This document shows, piece by piece, positions 7,562 to 9,513 of a DNA stretch of 9,513 nucleotides. Origin of the DNA: Bacteroidales bacterium (GTDB taxonomy: Bacteria > Bacteroidota > Bacteroidia > Bacteroidales > Muribaculaceae). The notes under the pieces are model-generated. The model did not search any database. It had not been told where the DNA came from and saw only the letters and a list, made by a program, of their open reading frames with translations. The translations under genes were made by a program, and so were the position numbers. The stretch lies in contig CAADVV010000208.1 in NCBI GenBank assembly GCA_900752535.1, forward strand, positions 1-9,513. The letters run 5' to 3'. Position 1 is the stretch's first letter, and each line of letters starts with the position of its first letter.

Positions 7562-8505
7562 CAGAGATTGGCGAGACAGTCGAGGACGTTGGTTTCGATG
7601 CGGCGTGTCAGGTCGGTTTCGTCGCCCTTGACAAAGGTCTTGCCCGTGATGTGCTCATAGAGCTCGATATAACGCTCGCTGACCGATTGGATGAACGCGG
7701 GTGTCATCTCGGGCACCTTCTGGCCGGCTTTGCCCATAAATCCGTTTTCGATGAGCCACTGTCTTACGAACTCCTTTGAGAGCTGACGCTGGGGCTGACC
7801 TGCGGCGAGACGTTCCTGATAGCCGTCAGCATAGAAGTAGCGCGACGAGTCGGGAGTGTGAATCTCGTCGATGAGGGTCACCTTGCCCTGAAGTTTACCG
7901 AATTCATATTTGGTGTCGACCAGCAGCAGGCCTTTGGCTGCGGCCATATCGGCGCCGCGTTTGTAGAGAGCGCGGGTGTAGGCCTCCATCTGGTTATAGT
8001 CTTCCTCGCTGACGAGTCCGCGTGAGAGGATTTCCTCGCGCGAGATGTTCTCGTCGTGGCCTTCGGCGGCTTTGGTGGTGGGGGTGATGATAGGCTCGGG
8101 GAAAGCCTGGTTTTCAACCATTCCGTCGGGGAGTTTTACGCCGCAGAGCTCGCGGGCACCGGCTTTGTATTCGCGCCAGGCGCTGCCTGCGAGATAACCG
8201 CGTATTATCATCTCCAGGGGGAATGACTCGCAGCGGTAGCCCACGGTCACCATCGGGTCGGGAGTGGCTATCTTCCAGTTGGGCACGATGTCGCGTGTGG
8301 CGTCGAGGAAATCAGCGGCTATCTGATTGAGAACCTGTCCTTTGAAGGGAATGCCTTCTGGCAGCACGACGTCGAATGCCGAGATGCGGTCCGTTGCGAC
8401 CATGACAAGGATGTCGTCGTTGATTGTGTAGACGTCGCGGACTTTGCCGTGATATTCGGCCGTCTGGCCGGGAAAATGAAAGTCGGTTTTCAGCAGTGTA
8501 GCCAT
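7561..8505 (-). CDS. purC: Phosphoribosylaminoimidazole-succinocarboxamide synthase (SAICAR synthetase)
   Basis: Cytosolic enzyme of de novo purine synthesis that joins carboxyaminoimidazole ribotide and aspartate using ATP to give SAICAR (EC 6.3.2.6). At 314 residues it is the longer form of the family. The N-terminal G-K-V-R-D-V-Y at 20-26 is the usual nucleotide-binding opening. Both family signatures are present: F-P-L-E-M-I-I-R-G-Y-L-A-G-S at 95-108 and L-L-V-D-T-K-Y-E-F-G at 194-203. D-E-I-H-T-P-D-S-S-R at 213-222 is the conserved metal/substrate segment. The start at 8505 is supported by a promoter about 25-30 bases upstream. It is the first gene of a two-gene unit with ubiE, overlapping it by one base. 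The short leader leaves no room for a purine riboswitch. Confidence 0.97.
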   Translation of the reverse strand: MATLLKTDFHFPGQTAEYHGKVRDVYTINDDILVMVATDRISAFDVVLPEGIPFKGQVLNQIAADFLDATRDIVPNWKIATPDPMVTVGYRCESFPLEMIIRGYLAGSAWREYKAGARELCGVKLPDGMVENQAFPEPIITPTTKAAEGHDENISREEILSRGLVSEEDYNQMEAYTRALYKRGADMAAAKGLLLVDTKYEFGKLQGKVTLIDEIHTPDSSRYFYADGYQERLAAGQPQRQLSKEFVRQWLIENGFMGKAGQKVPEMTPAFIQSVSERYIELYEHITGKTFVKGDETDLTRRIETNVLDCLANL

Positions 8506-8535
8506 AACTAATTGTGATTTTTGTTAATCCGACTG

Positions 8536-8567
8536 CAAAATTAGCGATTTTCTGCCAATCCGCCAAA
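8536..8567 (-). promoter_or_regulatory. purC promoter, Bacteroidetes consensus
   Basis: The minus strand carries TTTG (8567-8564), a 20-base spacer, then TAATTTTG (8543-8536), matching TTTG-N19/20-TAnnTTTG exactly. Transcription should begin near 8529, giving a leader of about 25 bases before the purC ATG. Confidence 0.8.
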
Positions 8568-8661
8568 GATGCGCCGTCGCCCCCATAGCAACAGCATAGT
8601 GTCTTCTACGGTTGAGAGCAAGCCATGTTAATCTCCATGTCTGTCATGGCAGTGACTTCTT

Positions 8662-8693
8662 TTTGCGTCCTAAGGCCGAAACGCCTATCTTTG
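8662..8693 (+). promoter_or_regulatory. ECF sigma gene promoter, Bacteroidetes consensus
   Basis: TTTG at 8662-8665, a 20-base spacer, then TATCTTTG at 8686-8693 match the Bacteroidetes housekeeping consensus exactly. Transcription should start near 8700, about 14 bases before the ATG at 8714. This rules against the longer reading starting at 8612, which lies upstream of the promoter. The fit suggests the gene is transcribed by the primary sigma factor, though added self-activation cannot be excluded. Confidence 0.8.
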
Positions 8694-8713
8694 CACCCAA
8701 TTCGCGGTTATTT

Positions 8714-9256
8714 ATGACAGACTCTGATTTTAAATTATTGTTCAACGCTGAGTATCTTGCCGTTGCTCTCTTCTCGTTACGCATGCTCGCCGACAGGGCC
8801 GAAGCCGAGGACGTGGCTCAGGAAGCCTTCATAAAGCTGTGGGCGACGGACACAGACGTCGTTAGCCCGAAAAGTATGCTTTTCAGGATTGCACGTAATC
8901 TATGTATAGACAAACTTCGGGCACGCCGCGATATGGTGTCAATCGACAGTGTCGGCGCGGACATGGCTATCGGCGCGGATATAGACACAGCCGAGCGCGA
9001 TGCGTGTCTTTGGAGGGCCATCGATGCGCTCCCGCCGCGCTGCAAGGAAATTTTTCTGATGAGCAAACGCGACTCCATGACTTACGCAGAGATTGCCGAT
9101 ATGCTTGGCATCGCCGAAAAAACAGTTGAGAATCAGATGACAAAAGCCTTCAAACTGCTTCGGGCTGCCCTGTCCAAAGACTTTGGCAGACGAGGAATTC
9201 CCGACAACGATGCGCTCGCAATCGCAATTTTGCTGGTTGTGCAGTGGGGGGTTTGA
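8714..9256 (+). CDS. ECF-type RNA polymerase sigma factor (FecI-like)
   Basis: Alternative sigma factor that directs RNA polymerase to a small set of promoters. The 180-residue length fits the ECF group. Region 2 covers about 8-73, with A-E-D-V-A-Q-E-A-F-I-K-L-W at 31-43 and the promoter-melting/-10 recognition part around R-I-A-R-N-L-C-I-D-K-L-R (58-69). Region 4 covers about 98-152: L-P-P-R-C-K-E-I-F at 106-114, then the helix-turn-helix T-Y-A-E-I-A-D-M-L-G-I-A-E-K-T-V at 123-138. The end is hydrophobic (167-178), as I recall for many Bacteroidetes ECF sigmas. I chose the ATG at 8714 because a consensus promoter sits just upstream. The gene is divergent from purC and is followed 41 bases later by a probable anti-sigma gene, so it likely controls a locus beyond the right edge. 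Its targets are not visible. Confidence 0.92.
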   Translation: MTDSDFKLLFNAEYLAVALFSLRMLADRAEAEDVAQEAFIKLWATDTDVVSPKSMLFRIARNLCIDKLRARRDMVSIDSVGADMAIGADIDTAERDACLWRAIDALPPRCKEIFLMSKRDSMTYAEIADMLGIAEKTVENQMTKAFKLLRAALSKDFGRRGIPDNDALAIAILLVVQWGV

Positions 9257-9297
9257 GCGGTTTCTACGTCATGGGGATAAACGACTGAACAATTCCT

Positions 9298-9513
9298 ATG
9301 ACGAAACAACAGAACAAATCCACCCTGCCGTCGGACAAAGAGTTTGACCGCCAACTGGACTGGGTGGCGAAAAGCTACCTCGCATCGGCCTTCGACCGAC
9401 GTCGAGCATGGGTGCGTATATCCATGGCTTTAGGACAGACTTCGGCCGGCTTGCGCCGGCGTCGTCTGGGCCATGCGGCCGGCTTTGCCGGGGGGTGTGG
9501 GCGTCGCCGCACC
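9298..9513 (+). CDS. Probable FecR-like anti-sigma factor, N-terminal part only
   Basis: The start of a gene running off the right edge (72 codons seen). Position right after an ECF sigma gene, and an N-terminus with a short acidic/aromatic segment (F-D-R-Q-L-D-W-V-A, 16-24) leading to A-F-D-R-R-R-A-W at 31-38, resemble the cytoplasmic sigma-binding domain of Bacteroidetes FecR-type anti-sigma factors. A full protein of that type would have one transmembrane helix and a periplasmic sensor domain. An in-frame stop at 9286 limits the start to the ATG at 9298. After about residue 40 the frame looks inconsistent: segments that suit such a protein appear in different frames, and two GC-rich inverted repeats lie here. 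A base error near the edge, or a real frameshift, is possible. The call rests mainly on context. Confidence 0.6.
   Translation, partial: MTKQQNKSTLPSDKEFDRQLDWVAKSYLASAFDRRRAWVRISMALGQTSAGLRRRRLGHAAGFAGGCGRRRT
9445..9460. repeat. Inverted repeat GCCGGC-TTGC-GCCGGC
   Basis: A perfect six-base inverted repeat with a four-base spacer inside the partial anti-sigma gene. A related copy lies at 9479-9491. It may be chance in GC-rich sequence, but it falls where the reading frame looks disturbed. Confidence 0.6.
9479..9491. repeat. Inverted repeat CCGGC-TTT-GCCGG
   Basis: A perfect five-base inverted repeat with a three-base spacer, resembling the one 30 bases upstream (both contain GGCCGGCTT). 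It is followed by a run of six G residues, a likely place for indel errors. Confidence 0.55.

Noticed and set aside
8506..8535. Purine riboswitch ahead of purC
   Set aside because: The predicted leader is only about 25 bases, too short for an aptamer.
8612..8713. Upstream 34-codon extension of the sigma factor
   Set aside because: A consensus promoter at 8662-8693 lies inside it, and the added residues do not resemble an ECF N-terminus.
8714..9513. The ECF sigma factor as regulator of the efflux operon
   Set aside because: It is separated by purC-ubiE, and the efflux candidate promoter has a housekeeping-type -7 box. ECF/anti-sigma pairs in this phylum usually serve the genes that follow them.
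1..9513. Mobile elements, CRISPR arrays, tRNA or rRNA genes
   Set aside because: No transposase-like frame, terminal inverted repeats, regularly spaced repeats or recognisable RNA gene sequence was seen on either strand.

Overview
This 9.5 kb window looks like a chromosomal piece of a Bacteroidetes bacterium, probably order Bacteroidales. A GC-rich Muribaculaceae-like gut lineage is my guess, made without any database. The clues are two intergenic promoters that fit the Bacteroidetes primary-sigma pattern (TTTG, 20 bases, TAnnTTTG), A-rich leaders without clear Shine-Dalgarno sequences, a FecI-like ECF sigma factor followed by a probable FecR-like anti-sigma gene, and a menaquinone-type UbiE/MenG methyltransferase.

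Layout: everything left of about 8.5 kb reads leftward and everything right of 8.7 kb reads rightward, from a 208-base divergent intergenic region carrying one good promoter for each direction. The leftward genes form two units. The first is purC-ubiE (8505 to 6824). The two genes overlap by one base (TGATG), and the unit is closed by a rho-independent terminator just after the ubiE stop. The second starts after a 250-base intergenic region holding that terminator, a candidate promoter and two tandem GC-rich hairpins. It is a complete tripartite RND efflux set in the order membrane-fusion lipoprotein, inner-membrane pump, outer-membrane channel lipoprotein (6573 to 558). It is followed 42 bases later by an LpxA-type acyltransferase gene that runs off the left edge.

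The efflux proteins should assemble into one pump spanning both membranes. The LpxA-type enzyme would make the first acylated lipid A precursor, so the operon may join drug export and outer-membrane lipid synthesis. purC and ubiE are housekeeping genes of purine and menaquinone synthesis. On the right, the ECF sigma gene and the start of its probable anti-sigma partner look like the regulatory front of a locus (often a SusC/SusD transport system in this phylum) lying beyond the edge.

I see no mobile element, CRISPR array, tRNA or rRNA, and no clear new defence or biosynthetic system. The most unusual points are an extra stretch of about 60 residues with two hydrophobic segments in the middle of the RND pump, a structured leader before the efflux operon, and the LpxA-type gene at the end of it. 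In both outermost parts of the window, protein-like sequence seems to jump between reading frames, which suggests base errors at contig ends.
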